Source: Veronia pacifica (GTDB lineage: Bacteria > Pseudomonadota > Gammaproteobacteria > Enterobacterales > Vibrionaceae). From it: 64,000 nt of DNA. Positions 44,415 to 52,946 of the stretch are shown piece after piece (position 1 is the stretch's first letter; each line of letters starts with the position of its first letter). The stretch covers positions 124,001 through 188,000 of the forward strand of contig NZ_LYBM01000001.1 of NCBI RefSeq assembly GCF_001707825.1. The letters run 5' to 3'. The notes below the pieces were generated by a model. The model was not told where the DNA came from. It made no database searches and saw only the letters and a list, made by a program, of their open reading frames with translations. The position numbers were made by a program, and so were the translations under genes.

Positions 44415-44798
44415 ATGAAGAAGTCTATTGTCCCTGAGCAATTCAAACACTACTACGACGATTGGCACTTTTCACCAGTAATTGAAGCAGATGGAACGGT
44501 TTATCTATCCGGCGTTACTGCTGCTAGAAAAGATAAACCAATCAGCATTGATCCCCAGGAGCAGTTCCACGATGCGTTTTATAAACTAGGTGTATATCTC
44601 GATGCCGCAGGATTAACTTACGATGACATTCTTGAAATGACCACATTCCACGTTGACTTAAAGGCACACATTGATGTGTTTTCAAAAGTAAAAGATGAAT
44701 ATGTGAAAGCTCCATATCCAGCGTGGTCTGCTGTAGGAGTATCTGAGTTTATTCCAGAAAATGCCTTAGTAGAAATGCGTGTTGTGGCAAAAAAATAA
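44415..44798 (+). CDS. RidA-family protein (cassette gene 3)
   Basis: 127-residue protein of the YjgF/RidA family of enamine/imine deaminases (VYLSGVTAARKDKP, FHDAFYKLGVYLDAAGLTYDDILEMTTFHVDL, PYPAWSAVGVSEF, EMRVVAKK). The usual catalytic Arg region near the C terminus reads PAWSAVGV...VEMRVVA; the Arg of the typical RxxVxV is not certain, so activity is unproven. Starts 12 bp past the previous attC core. Confidence 0.8.
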   Translation: MKKSIVPEQFKHYYDDWHFSPVIEADGTVYLSGVTAARKDKPISIDPQEQFHDAFYKLGVYLDAAGLTYDDILEMTTFHVDLKAHIDVFSKVKDEYVKAPYPAWSAVGVSEFIPENALVEMRVVAKK

Positions 44799-44806
44799 TT
44801 TCGCTA

Positions 44807-44910
44807 AAACAAGAAAATGAACGTGGACGTTTACTCGCGGTGCATTTTCTCATAGAAATACTGTGATTTTGTATTTTAAACAGTTTGGGTGAGTAAGCGC
44901 CCGTTTTATG
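44807..44910 (+). repeat. attC-like site 3
   Basis: Starts GCTAAAACAAG and ends GCGCCCGTTTTATG. Inner arms CGTTTACTC and GAGTAAGCG are complementary with one mismatch. About 100 bp, similar along its length to site 1. Confidence 0.65.
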
Positions 44911-44924
44911 TCAAAAGGAATTAA

Positions 44925-45137
44925 ATGAGTATCAACATTTATTTACTCGGTCAGTTGGTTTTTATCTCAATGTTGTTCGTCGGAGGCTTGAGTTATTACT
45001 TGGGTAAGAGGAAAACTTCCACACCAAAAGTGGCAGCCATGATTGGCGTGACCTTGTGTATCGTCCCTCCGCTTAATTTTATCTATTTGATCATTTTATT
45101 GCTCAAGAAAGATATCAAGGTTGGGGCAACAGCCTGA
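44925..45137 (+). CDS. Small hypothetical membrane protein (cassette gene 4)
   Basis: 70-residue protein with two hydrophobic segments (about 4-24 and 40-60) separated by a basic turn (GKRKTSTPK). No family recognised. ATG 44925 follows AAAAGGAATTAA. Positioned alone between attC-like sites. Confidence 0.55.
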   Translation: MSINIYLLGQLVFISMLFVGGLSYYLGKRKTSTPKVAAMIGVTLCIVPPLNFIYLIILLLKKDIKVGATA

Positions 45138-45212
45138 CGAACATATTACAAGCGCAGTCTCGTTATAAATTTTCACTGCGCGTTAATTTGCCCATGCTAC
45201 AGACGTTGTATG
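45138..45212 (+). repeat. attC-like site 4
   Basis: Runs from the stop of the 70-residue gene to AGACGTTGTATGC. GCGCAGT/ACTGCGC arms are visible near 45153-45183. The GTTGT core is close to the R' type but diverged. Confidence 0.5.
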
Positions 45213-45893
45213 CAAAAAAATGATCGAGTACCAATAATGATGTTAAGCGAACTATCTAAAGAAGATATCAATGAAATCACATGCCTAGTGTTTGGAGACG
45301 ACCTGACACAAAAGGAGCAGGCCGACCTGATCTTTGTTTTCGGGGGAACTAATCCAGGTATATGGCAAGCGGCATATAAGGCGTACAGCGATGGTATCGC
45401 TGAGCGTATCTTGATAGCTGGCGGGTTAAGCCCTAATGGAAGAAAACACTATGCTTGGGATCTTGGTGACATCCCCGAATCCGTCGGTATCAAGCATAAA
45501 CTCGTTGAACTCGGCGTCCCAGCTAATAATATTTTGTGTGAGGTAAACTCATCAAACTCTTATGAAAACGTCGTGTTTTCGAAGGCAGTGTATGGCCTCA
45601 GTAATCTGAGAAACATTGCGGTTGTGTGCAGAAGCTATTCTGCTGGAAGGCAGTGTAGAACAATAGATAAACAACTTGGTGGCAGTGTTCGTATCACGCC
45701 TTTTACTTTTGAAGCCAAGCAGCACCCGGATGAAGCTCCGATTAGCCGACATAATTGGCTTAAGAGTGAACGTAGTTATAAGTTCGTGATTGGCGAGTTT
45801 TTGAAAATAATAAAATACGGAAGCTACGGACACTTAACCGAGGCGAATATTAATAGTGGAAGGCTAATCGATTACGCCAAGTTGCAAGTGTAA
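45210..45893 (+). CDS. DUF218 / YdcF-like protein (cassette gene 5)
   Basis: 227-residue protein with the DUF218 fold signature ADLIFVFGGTN...YKAYSDGIAERILIAGG and SSNSYENVVFSKAV. Relatives include YdcF (S-adenosylmethionine binding) and SanA/ElyC envelope proteins. Unlike the membrane-bound ones it has no hydrophobic N terminus, so it is cytoplasmic. Overlaps the previous attC core. Confidence 0.75.
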   Translation: MQKNDRVPIMMLSELSKEDINEITCLVFGDDLTQKEQADLIFVFGGTNPGIWQAAYKAYSDGIAERILIAGGLSPNGRKHYAWDLGDIPESVGIKHKLVELGVPANNILCEVNSSNSYENVVFSKAVYGLSNLRNIAVVCRSYSAGRQCRTIDKQLGGSVRITPFTFEAKQHPDEAPISRHNWLKSERSYKFVIGEFLKIIKYGSYGHLTEANINSGRLIDYAKLQV

Positions 45894-45896
45894 GCA

Positions 45897-45996
45897 TATA
45901 ACAAAACCATCCAACTGACTCCGCAACGTCGCCTTTTTTGCTAATAAACACAGCAAAACGGGCCACATTGCTCCGCGGTTGATTGCGGCGTTATGT
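45897..45996 (+). repeat. attC-like site 5
   Basis: Starts ATAACAAAACCATCCAACTGAC just after the DUF218 gene and ends GATTGCGGCGTTATGTG. Arms CCGCAA/TTGCGG and the GCGTTATGT core give the clearest attC of the region. Confidence 0.75.
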
Positions 45997-45999
45997 GTC

Positions 46000-46206
46000 A
46001 TGGAGTACTTAGTGACCCAAGTGGGAGAAATTGGGCAAATCGAATCTGGCGATGATCAGGGCTTTTAAGTCAAAATCATTGATGATTCTGAGAGCACAGG
46101 TGGTTTCCTAGTCCTCATGGGTAAAGACCTAAACAATCCTATTTCGCTAGCTGTTGACAGTTAGGTAGCAAACACCGAAGAACTTAGAAATCCAGAGGCC
46201 TGCTAT
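46000..46206 (+). pseudogene. Decayed cassette ORF with two in-frame stops
   Basis: A frame starts at ATG 46000, directly after the attC core, and reads MEYLVTQVGEIGQIESG DDQGF, then TAA (codon 23), then VKIIDDSESTGGFLVLMGKD, then TAG (codon 55), then VANTEELRNPEACY. The continuous reading frame across two stops suggests a former cassette gene inactivated by two nonsense changes. No family recognised with confidence. The 3' end is not defined. Confidence 0.55.
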
Positions 46207-46281
46207 TCATATAATGTGTTACATCAGTCTACGATTTACAGGCTTATCGTTACTTCAAAAAGCGCTATCCTACTGGCGTTG

Positions 46282-46707
46282 CTACATTTGTTTTCTTATT
46301 CCTGGCGCTATTTCATTCATTTTTAGAGAGACCAATTGCAAAATAACGTCTCCTTGCCGTGCCGCCAGCCAATGGGGGTCTTTTTCTGGCACCGTCAGAA
46401 TGTCACCCGCTTCGTATACTTTCTCTTCCGACTTATTAACCTTTTCTCCGTTTCCCCAGAATAATTTACCTGAAATTACTGTCATTAAACGGATCCCACT
46501 TTGTGTGCTGTGTGGAGGAACCACTTTTCCAGACGGTAACTGAAACAAAATAACACTTGGTTTTCCGTCAGATACCGCAAGAGGAGTCACTTTTGCTACT
46601 TCATACACTGTTTTTGATGGCAGAAGATCGAGATCTATCAATCTCGTTTCTGCATATACCTGATTCGATGCAAGTAAAGATAGGAAGAAGAAGGGGAGTA
46701 ATTTCAT
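46282..46707 (-). CDS. Exported cupin-domain protein
   Basis: 141-residue protein with a clear signal peptide (MKLLPFFFLSLLASNQVYA) and a cupin fold (VVPPHSTQSGIRLMTVISGKLFWGNGEKV, then AGDILTVPEKDPHWLAAR) keeping His residues that could bind a metal. Start ATG 46707 has a GAGGTG ribosome site. The longer frame from 46794 lacks one. It lies 93 bp from a near-perfect Fur box, so it is probably made in low iron with the neighbouring receptor and could have a role in iron or siderophore handling in the periplasm. Confidence 0.8.
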   Translation of the reverse strand: MKLLPFFFLSLLASNQVYAETRLIDLDLLPSKTVYEVAKVTPLAVSDGKPSVILFQLPSGKVVPPHSTQSGIRLMTVISGKLFWGNGEKVNKSEEKVYEAGDILTVPEKDPHWLAARQGDVILQLVSLKMNEIAPGIRKQM

Positions 46708-46799
46708 GATTTCACCTCTTGACGTGATGACCAGTGACCTTGTGATAAGTAGATATTTCCGCTCGAACAGCAAAGAGTATCTACCCATCACCAATTAAT

Positions 46800-46818
46800 G
46801 ATAATGATAACCATTATC
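46800..46818 (-). promoter_or_regulatory. Fur box upstream of the cupin gene
   Basis: GATAATGATAACCATTATC matches the 19-bp Fur consensus GATAATGATAATCATTATC at 18 positions. It sits between the receptor gene and the cupin gene, both on the minus strand, so it is upstream of the cupin gene only. Confidence 0.9.
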
Positions 46819-46965
46819 ATCTTTTCATGAGGTCGATATGCCACACAATCTATTCAGTAGCCATAATTATGATTTTGGAGTCGTGATGGTCATATTGTGA
46901 GTACTGAAGAGTTTTTGCGCTCATGTATGTTGTCACTTACATTCTCAGCCTGTATTTACACACCT

Positions 46966-49164
46966 CTAAAACTCATAATCTAGCTTCACTTCAACAGATC
47001 GTTCTGCACCAAACCAGCAGTTTGTTTTATCAAAACAGGTATAACTCTCTTGATCGAGAGCGTTGGTGACTGCAACGTTGACCGCTGTCCCTGTTAACTG
47101 GTCATTGAGTTCACCGAGGTCATAACCAAGTGATAAATCGACGGAGGTATAAGCAGGTACTTTGCCCTGAGTGTTGCTATCGTCCATTTGCATTTCACCC
47201 ACATAGCGAACGCCACCACTTATTCGCGTACCCGCTAAAACCCCGTCATCAACAAAGTAATTGCCGGCTAGATTGGCTGAATGTTCTGGAACATAAATAG
47301 GAGTCGTGCCTTCAAGTTGGTAAGCGGTGTCCTTTGTTACTTTAATATCAGAGTAGGTGTACCCAGCAGCCAGGGTTAAACTGTCTGTAACACCCCATTG
47401 AGTTTGTACTTCAACACCTTGCGATGTAATTTCACCAACCTGAAGTGGAGGATTACGATAGTCAGCCGGGTTTATGATAAGTGCGTCACTTTTTACTATT
47501 CGATAAACAGATACGGAAGCATTGCTTCTTTCATCGTCTGACTGGGCTTTTATCCCCAGCTCCCATTGCTCACTGGTCTCCGGTTTATACGAGATACCAT
47601 TGGGGCCTTTGCCGGGGGTGGGTTCAAAGCCAGTTGCGTAGTTGAGGTATGGCGCAATACCAAAATCAAACTCGTACAAAGCCCCAAATCTGTATGAGAA
47701 TGCGCTTAAATCAGCTGTTATTTCTTCTGTATTACCACCTATAAAGCCGCTTACATAGGTTTCACTTCTATCAACGACACCTTTATAAATATCGTAGCGG
47801 CCGCCGGCAAGAAGGACGAGACCATTGAAACGGAGCTGGTCTTGGAGGTAGATACCAATCTGTTGGCCGAAAATATCATCTTTCTGATTTCTCAGTTCAA
47901 AAAGAAGTTTCGGTGACAATATATCATTGTCTGGATTGAAAACATTAAACACATAAAAAGGGATGTTCAGAGTGAAATATTCGCTGTAGTCCGAAACACC
48001 GGATAGGTACTGATAGTCTGTACCCAGTAAAATATCGTTTTCTAACGAGCCATAGTGAAAATTTGCTGAAATCTGATTATCAATTGTAAAGGCTTTTGTC
48101 GTTTCCTCGGTAGAGTATATGTTGCGAAATAATTGTCCCGTAGACTCATTAAAATTACAATTTGCCGGATTGTCTGGCTCATTGCAGGTATGGTAAGTGT
48201 TCTTTTGGAGTAATTCACCTTCTGTATACCGTGCGTTCTGAAGAAACGACCAACTTTCGTTGAAATCGTGGTTTAGTTTGTAGCCAGCCATCAACATTTT
48301 ACGTTTGAATACACTCCAGTTGAGATCGCCTGCTGAGGTTGATGGAGATATTTTCCCCAGTGGGTTATCAATAAACATTCCTGATGCGGGTAAAGAAGAA
48401 TTAATACCCATTGAGGGATCATTTTGGTAGTAAAAGCTAATAGTTAAATCGGTACTATCTGTAATTTTCCAGTTCAATGATGGTGCAAATAAATAACGTT
48501 CATCTGTAGCATTATTGACCTGACTGTCTTGCTTTCTTCCCATAGCAATAACTCGATAAGACAGATCGGTATAACCAATAGAGCCAGTAGTATCAAAACT
48601 AGCCTCCATCAAATTTCTCATTCCTAGTGATGCACTAAAAACCGATATTGTGTCAGTTTGAGGTGCTTTCGAAATGATGTTAACTAGACCGCCGGGTGAC
48701 ATAGAGCCGTATAAAACAGAAGTCGGTCCTTTAAATATTTCTATCTGTTGCATCGCAATGGGATCGACTTGTGGTTGCAGGTTCCAGCCAATCAAATAAG
48801 GAAGGGGCAGGCCGTCATAATACGCTTGCCTTATGGGAAACCCTCGAACATAAAAATTATCATACATATTAACCGATGAACCTTTAGTTTCCGTCACCGT
48901 ACCAGGCACATACCTTAGTGCTTGGTTCAATGATTTTACGCCTCTCTGCATAAGGGTCTCACCATCAACTATATTGATAGCTTGCGGCGTTTCATGAGGT
49001 TCAAGTTTTGTCTTGGTGGCTGTATTACGATATGCCTTGCCAAGAACAGTCACTGTATCAAGGGCGCTATCTTCATCACTATAATCTGCCCATACAAAAG
49101 GCGAGTTAGCCATTGTTAAAATCAATATTGGAATGGCGTTTTGTATAAAATGCGATATCTGCAT
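46966..49164 (-). CDS. TonB-dependent ferric-siderophore receptor
   Basis: 732-residue outer-membrane receptor of the FhuA/FoxA/FpvA type. It has a signal peptide (about 1-27), a TonB box (DTVTVLG near 36-42), a plug (DNFYVRGFPIRQAYYDGLPL, IEIFKGPTSVLYGSMSPGGLVNIISK) and a C-terminal beta barrel ending in LDYEF. It should take up the ferric hydroxamate made by the adjacent genes, which lie divergently across a 635-bp AT-rich gap. Substrate inferred from context. Confidence 0.9.
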   Translation of the reverse strand: MQISHFIQNAIPILILTMANSPFVWADYSDEDSALDTVTVLGKAYRNTATKTKLEPHETPQAINIVDGETLMQRGVKSLNQALRYVPGTVTETKGSSVNMYDNFYVRGFPIRQAYYDGLPLPYLIGWNLQPQVDPIAMQQIEIFKGPTSVLYGSMSPGGLVNIISKAPQTDTISVFSASLGMRNLMEASFDTTGSIGYTDLSYRVIAMGRKQDSQVNNATDERYLFAPSLNWKITDSTDLTISFYYQNDPSMGINSSLPASGMFIDNPLGKISPSTSAGDLNWSVFKRKMLMAGYKLNHDFNESWSFLQNARYTEGELLQKNTYHTCNEPDNPANCNFNESTGQLFRNIYSTEETTKAFTIDNQISANFHYGSLENDILLGTDYQYLSGVSDYSEYFTLNIPFYVFNVFNPDNDILSPKLLFELRNQKDDIFGQQIGIYLQDQLRFNGLVLLAGGRYDIYKGVVDRSETYVSGFIGGNTEEITADLSAFSYRFGALYEFDFGIAPYLNYATGFEPTPGKGPNGISYKPETSEQWELGIKAQSDDERSNASVSVYRIVKSDALIINPADYRNPPLQVGEITSQGVEVQTQWGVTDSLTLAAGYTYSDIKVTKDTAYQLEGTTPIYVPEHSANLAGNYFVDDGVLAGTRISGGVRYVGEMQMDDSNTQGKVPAYTSVDLSLGYDLGELNDQLTGTAVNVAVTNALDQESYTCFDKTNCWFGAERSVEVKLDYEF

Positions 49165-49799
49165 AGTTCCCTCTATTACAGCAATTAGAATTAATTATTT
49201 TTTTTATCGTATCGCTGAGAAAATACGAAAACTTAACAATTTGGTGCAAAAAAAAATAATGAACGCTTATGTTTGATGTTGAGACTTTAGCCAATTAAAA
49301 TTTTCTATCTTAAATATGAGATAATTAATATATTTTTTATACTTCACTAAGTGTCAGAGCTCTAAGCTGAAAGTGTTTTTTATTTGCTAAAAGTTAACTT
49401 TAATTATTAGTTTAATTGGTATTGTTAGGTTTTTATTCTGTAGGGGTTTGCATAAAAGATACATTTTATTTGATAGTTAAAACCCCTATTTTTAGTGTTT
49501 ATTTTAATATTATTGAATTTATTTTGATATATTTATTTTTTGTTTGTTTATTTATATTAAAGCAATGATATTATTAAATTAATTTTATATCCCTCTGTAT
49601 ACATTTATATTTTTCTTTAAGTAAAGTATATTTTTTTATTTTTAGATTGAAAAAAATTAGTAAATTTTTATATTAAATTTTTTGCATATAACTTATTGGT
49701 TTAATAAATTATATATCGTTGCCTTTATTATTTATTTTAGACAAGATGGTGTTATTAAGATGTTTTTTCTCTTTTAAATTAAAGGGGGTTTAAAAAATA
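49165..49799. other. AT-rich divergent regulatory region
   Basis: 635 bp between the receptor and the acylase gene, very AT-rich, many TTTATT/ATTTAT runs. No gene seen. No canonical Fur box was found, only weak matches near 49310 and 49565. The extreme AT content would favour H-NS-type silencing. Confidence 0.5.
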
Positions 49800-52400
49800 A
49801 TGCCCATCAAAATATATAGAGATAAATGGGGTATACCGCATATAAAGGCTAATTCAGAATTGGAGCTTGTATTTGCTCAGGGCTATAATGCCGCAATAGA
49901 CAGAGGCTGGCAGATAGAAGTAGATCGTCTGCGAGCAAAGGGAGTAAGTGCCTCTGTTTTCGGGAAAAAATATATTGAATGGGATAAGTTTGCACGCCGA
50001 GTTAAGTTTGATGACATTGCAGAAGAATGTTGGAAAAATTTAGCCCCTGACAATCGACAATGGGTCAGAGAATACGTCAAAGGAATAAACGCAGGTATCA
50101 GAATAAATAGTAACCCTGCATTTTCAAAATTCGGTATTACTCCGAAGCAATGGGATCCGTGGACACCAATAAGTATGTGGATTTCAAATCACATTCTTAT
50201 GGGAGGGTTTGCCAGTAAAATTTGGCGTGAGGAAGTGATCGAATGCCTTGGTGAAGAATATTTAGATTATTTTAAAACTGAAGATTTCTCAAGAGCAGAA
50301 AGTAACGGTTGGTATATACCGCCAACGAGAACACAGTCAGGTAAATCAATTCTTGCCGGTGATCCGCACAGAGTGGTTGAACTACCCTGTAGCTACCAAC
50401 AAATACACCTTTCATGCGATGAATATGATGTTGTAGGTCTTGCAATACCCGGCGTCCCGGGTATTGCCCACTTTGCTCACAAAAGCTCTGTGGCTTGGTC
50501 AATTACGAATGCAATGGCAGACTACCAGGATCTATTTTTTGAAAAAATAGTGAAAAAAGAACAGGGTTATTACAGTCAAGGACCGGACGGAGAGGAACGT
50601 GTAGAGTTTGCAAAAGAAATTATCGAAGTAAAGGACAGTGACAGTATAGAAATTGATGTGCTCACAACACAGCGCGGTCCCGTCATTATTGAGGCTTGTC
50701 ATGAGCGATTACCTATCAGTCTTAAGTTGCCTTCATCCATTTATAAAGTATCTGGGTTTGAAACACTGAGGTCACTTCTAAAAGCACAGTCTGCTGACGA
50801 TGTTGAACGTGCTTTTTCAGATTGGGTAGAACCTGTAAATGTACTCCAAACATCTGATAGAAATGGTCAGTTTATTAGTCGCGTTGTAGGGAGGGTGCCA
50901 TCTCGCGCCAAAGATAATTTTACTCGCATTGTGCCAGCTTGGCGCCCTGATACCAGTTGGTCTGGTAATGTTGAGGGCGAACGCAACAACAATGGCGAGG
51001 GTATCGCGGTCATGGCTAACCAGCGTGGATTAGCTGCCAGAATGGGCACAGAGTTCTCAGCCATACATCGTGCACAGCGTATTTCAGATTTGATTGAAGC
51101 TCGTGATAGCTGGTCGGCAGATGAAATGAGAAAAATACACGTCGATAGCCATTTAACGACAGCAAGTATCATTACAAATATGGTGTCGGCACTATCTGAC
51201 TTACCGGATAAAGTAGCAAGGTTACAGACGTTACTGGATAGGTGGGACGGCAATATGTCTGCAAGCTGCGTCGAGGCTGCTTTGTTTGCTAAGTTGCGAG
51301 CGAATATAGTAAGAAATATTGCCTCACTACCAGAACTTAACGCGTTATTAATGGCCATTGAAGGCCATAGATATTCAACCCTTTTTTCCCCTTGGTTGTG
51401 TATAAAATCACGTGTCGCGTTTGCACTGAATACCATCTTAAGCGCAGGGTTTCCCAACCTCCAAATTGAACCTGTCGTCAGAAAATCTCTTGTCGACTTA
51501 TCGCTGGAAAACAATCTGGATGAAACATGGGGTGAGATCCATACTGTTGTACCTTGGACTGCATATGATAATGATAACCTACTTTCTTGGCCGGGAATTG
51601 GCGGTGATCATGACTGTGTGCTTTCCTCTTATAGCCTTCCGGGAGTAACTCACGCTTGCTGGCGTACCCCTTCGGCAAGATATATCTGGGATCTGGAGAA
51701 TGTTGAGAGTAGTCAGTGGGTCGTTCAATTCGGTGCCAGTGATGATCCTGACCACCGCCATTTCAGCGATCAATACAAAATATGGCGTAAAGGTGAAATG
51801 GTCCCTGTCATTGTTAGTTGGGATAAATTAGCGCCAGAGTCATCAATATCTACAGTCAATGATCTAGAGAGAAGCGCCAGTCAGGTCACTGACATTGGAA
51901 CATTTGATATTGAGCCCCTGGATGTGGCAAGACATATTGATGTGGTTTATGAATGGGTAACGCAAGACCGAGCAAAATACTGGGGTCTTTTAGAATATGA
52001 CAGAGAACGAATAGAGTTAATTTATGAGTATCTCGATGTTCAGTTTTATCATAACGCTTTTATCATTTCGCATAACAATCAGCCAGTATCATTGATTCAG
52101 CTTTACGATCCAAAGCATGACGAACTGGGTGATAAGTATCGTGTCATGCAGGGTGACATTGGGCTGCATATTTTGATTGCACCAAAAGATCTGCACCTCC
52201 CTAATTTTACGGAAAAAATCTTTTCTTTGATAAAGCATTTTCTAATGTATGATTCGAGGAATAGAAGAATTGTTGTAGACCCCGATGTAAATAATGCTAA
52301 GGCATTAAACCGATTTCAGCGTTTGGGTTTCAGTATGGCCGATAAAGTTAAACTCTCTACCAAAATTGCACAGCTTTTTTACTTTAATCTCACCGTATAG
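49800..52400 (+). CDS. Penicillin-acylase-like Ntn hydrolase fused to siderophore acyltransferase domain
   Basis: 866-residue fusion. Residues 1-690 are a penicillin amidase (S45) type Ntn hydrolase: spacer then the predicted nucleophile Ser168 in ESNGWYIP, followed by SGKSILAGDPHR, and a candidate oxyanion Asn407 (AVMANQRG). Family members self-cleave before the Ser, giving alpha (1-167) and beta chains. There is no signal peptide, so unlike classical periplasmic acylases this one is probably cytoplasmic. Residues 698-866 resemble the DesC/IucB-type acyltransferase domain that also heads the synthetase at 57010. First gene of the siderophore operon side. Possible roles are exchanging, adding or removing an acyl group on hydroxamate precursors or product. 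A penicillin amidase gene beside desferrioxamine genes is reported in Streptomyces (desG, from memory). Confidence 0.85.
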   Translation: MPIKIYRDKWGIPHIKANSELELVFAQGYNAAIDRGWQIEVDRLRAKGVSASVFGKKYIEWDKFARRVKFDDIAEECWKNLAPDNRQWVREYVKGINAGIRINSNPAFSKFGITPKQWDPWTPISMWISNHILMGGFASKIWREEVIECLGEEYLDYFKTEDFSRAESNGWYIPPTRTQSGKSILAGDPHRVVELPCSYQQIHLSCDEYDVVGLAIPGVPGIAHFAHKSSVAWSITNAMADYQDLFFEKIVKKEQGYYSQGPDGEERVEFAKEIIEVKDSDSIEIDVLTTQRGPVIIEACHERLPISLKLPSSIYKVSGFETLRSLLKAQSADDVERAFSDWVEPVNVLQTSDRNGQFISRVVGRVPSRAKDNFTRIVPAWRPDTSWSGNVEGERNNNGEGIAVMANQRGLAARMGTEFSAIHRAQRISDLIEARDSWSADEMRKIHVDSHLTTASIITNMVSALSDLPDKVARLQTLLDRWDGNMSASCVEAALFAKLRANIVRNIASLPELNALLMAIEGHRYSTLFSPWLCIKSRVAFALNTILSAGFPNLQIEPVVRKSLVDLSLENNLDETWGEIHTVVPWTAYDNDNLLSWPGIGGDHDCVLSSYSLPGVTHACWRTPSARYIWDLENVESSQWVVQFGASDDPDHRHFSDQYKIWRKGEMVPVIVSWDKLAPESSISTVNDLERSASQVTDIGTFDIEPLDVARHIDVVYEWVTQDRAKYWGLLEYDRERIELIYEYLDVQFYHNAFIISHNNQPVSLIQLYDPKHDELGDKYRVMQGDIGLHILIAPKDLHLPNFTEKIFSLIKHFLMYDSRNRRIVVDPDVNNAKALNRFQRLGFSMADKVKLSTKIAQLFYFNLTV

Positions 52401-52946
52401 AGTATTTTTTCATACTCCCTTACTACCTCTTCCTACGGGGTCTTCGCGACCCTAACAATTTAAAATCTCAGTTTATCTATATCATGTAGTACACAGTTCT
52501 TTTATATTTGCTGTACGATAAATTTAGATATATCTAAACATCCATTCTAATATTCTCATCTTCTATATCAGATAGAAAGTATCAATAATATTAAAAATCC
52601 TATATTAATAAATGTTATTAATATTAATGTTTTTTATAAAATTTAATAAATCCACCATAGTTAATAAAAATGCGAATATACAATTTTTATTAATAAACAT
52701 TTAACATTCTGTTAAATTAAATAATAAAAAAATATAATAAGATACGAAAAATTAAAAATTATCATGTCTAAATTATCAATTTAATTGAAATTTATCTTTA
52801 AAATTCTCTTTAATAATACAGAAGTTTGTAACATAATATTAAGCTTTATTAAATTGGTAAGTAATATTTATATATTGTATTAAATAAAAAAATATCGATA
52901 ATAGACGGACACTTCACAGTTATTTTCTATTTAATTGGAATTAATT
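52401..52946. other. AT-rich gap before the decarboxylase gene
   Basis: About 545 bp, extremely AT-rich, no gene. A GGGTC/GACCC hairpin (52437-52454) lies 40 bp past the acylase stop with no T tract and may be a weak terminator. The decarboxylase operon probably has its own promoter here. No Fur box was recognised. Confidence 0.5.

Larger units (their letters stand above)
43169..45996 (+). mobile_element. Integron gene-cassette array without integrase (CALIN-like)
   Basis: Five small plus-strand genes (NUDIX, P-loop kinase, Rid, hypothetical, DUF218) are each followed by a short imperfect palindrome ending in a GTTRRRY-like or GTTAT-type core. The entry boundary GTTAGAC is at 43169-43175. 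Further cores are at 43694 (CCCGTTATTC), 44394 (GCGTTATGCC), about 44899 (GCCCGTTTTATG), 45203 (ACGTTGTATGC) and 45989 (GCGTTATGTG). Gene orientation, one gene per unit and no promoter gaps fit cassettes of a Vibrio-type superintegron. No integrase gene lies in the window. Confidence 0.75.

Noticed and set aside
49165-49799. Fur box for the receptor or acylase gene
   Set aside because: Only weak matches occur in very AT-rich sequence, which would match by chance.
52437-52454. Terminator after the acylase gene
   Set aside because: The stem is short and no T tract follows, so it is only mentioned as a possible weak hairpin.
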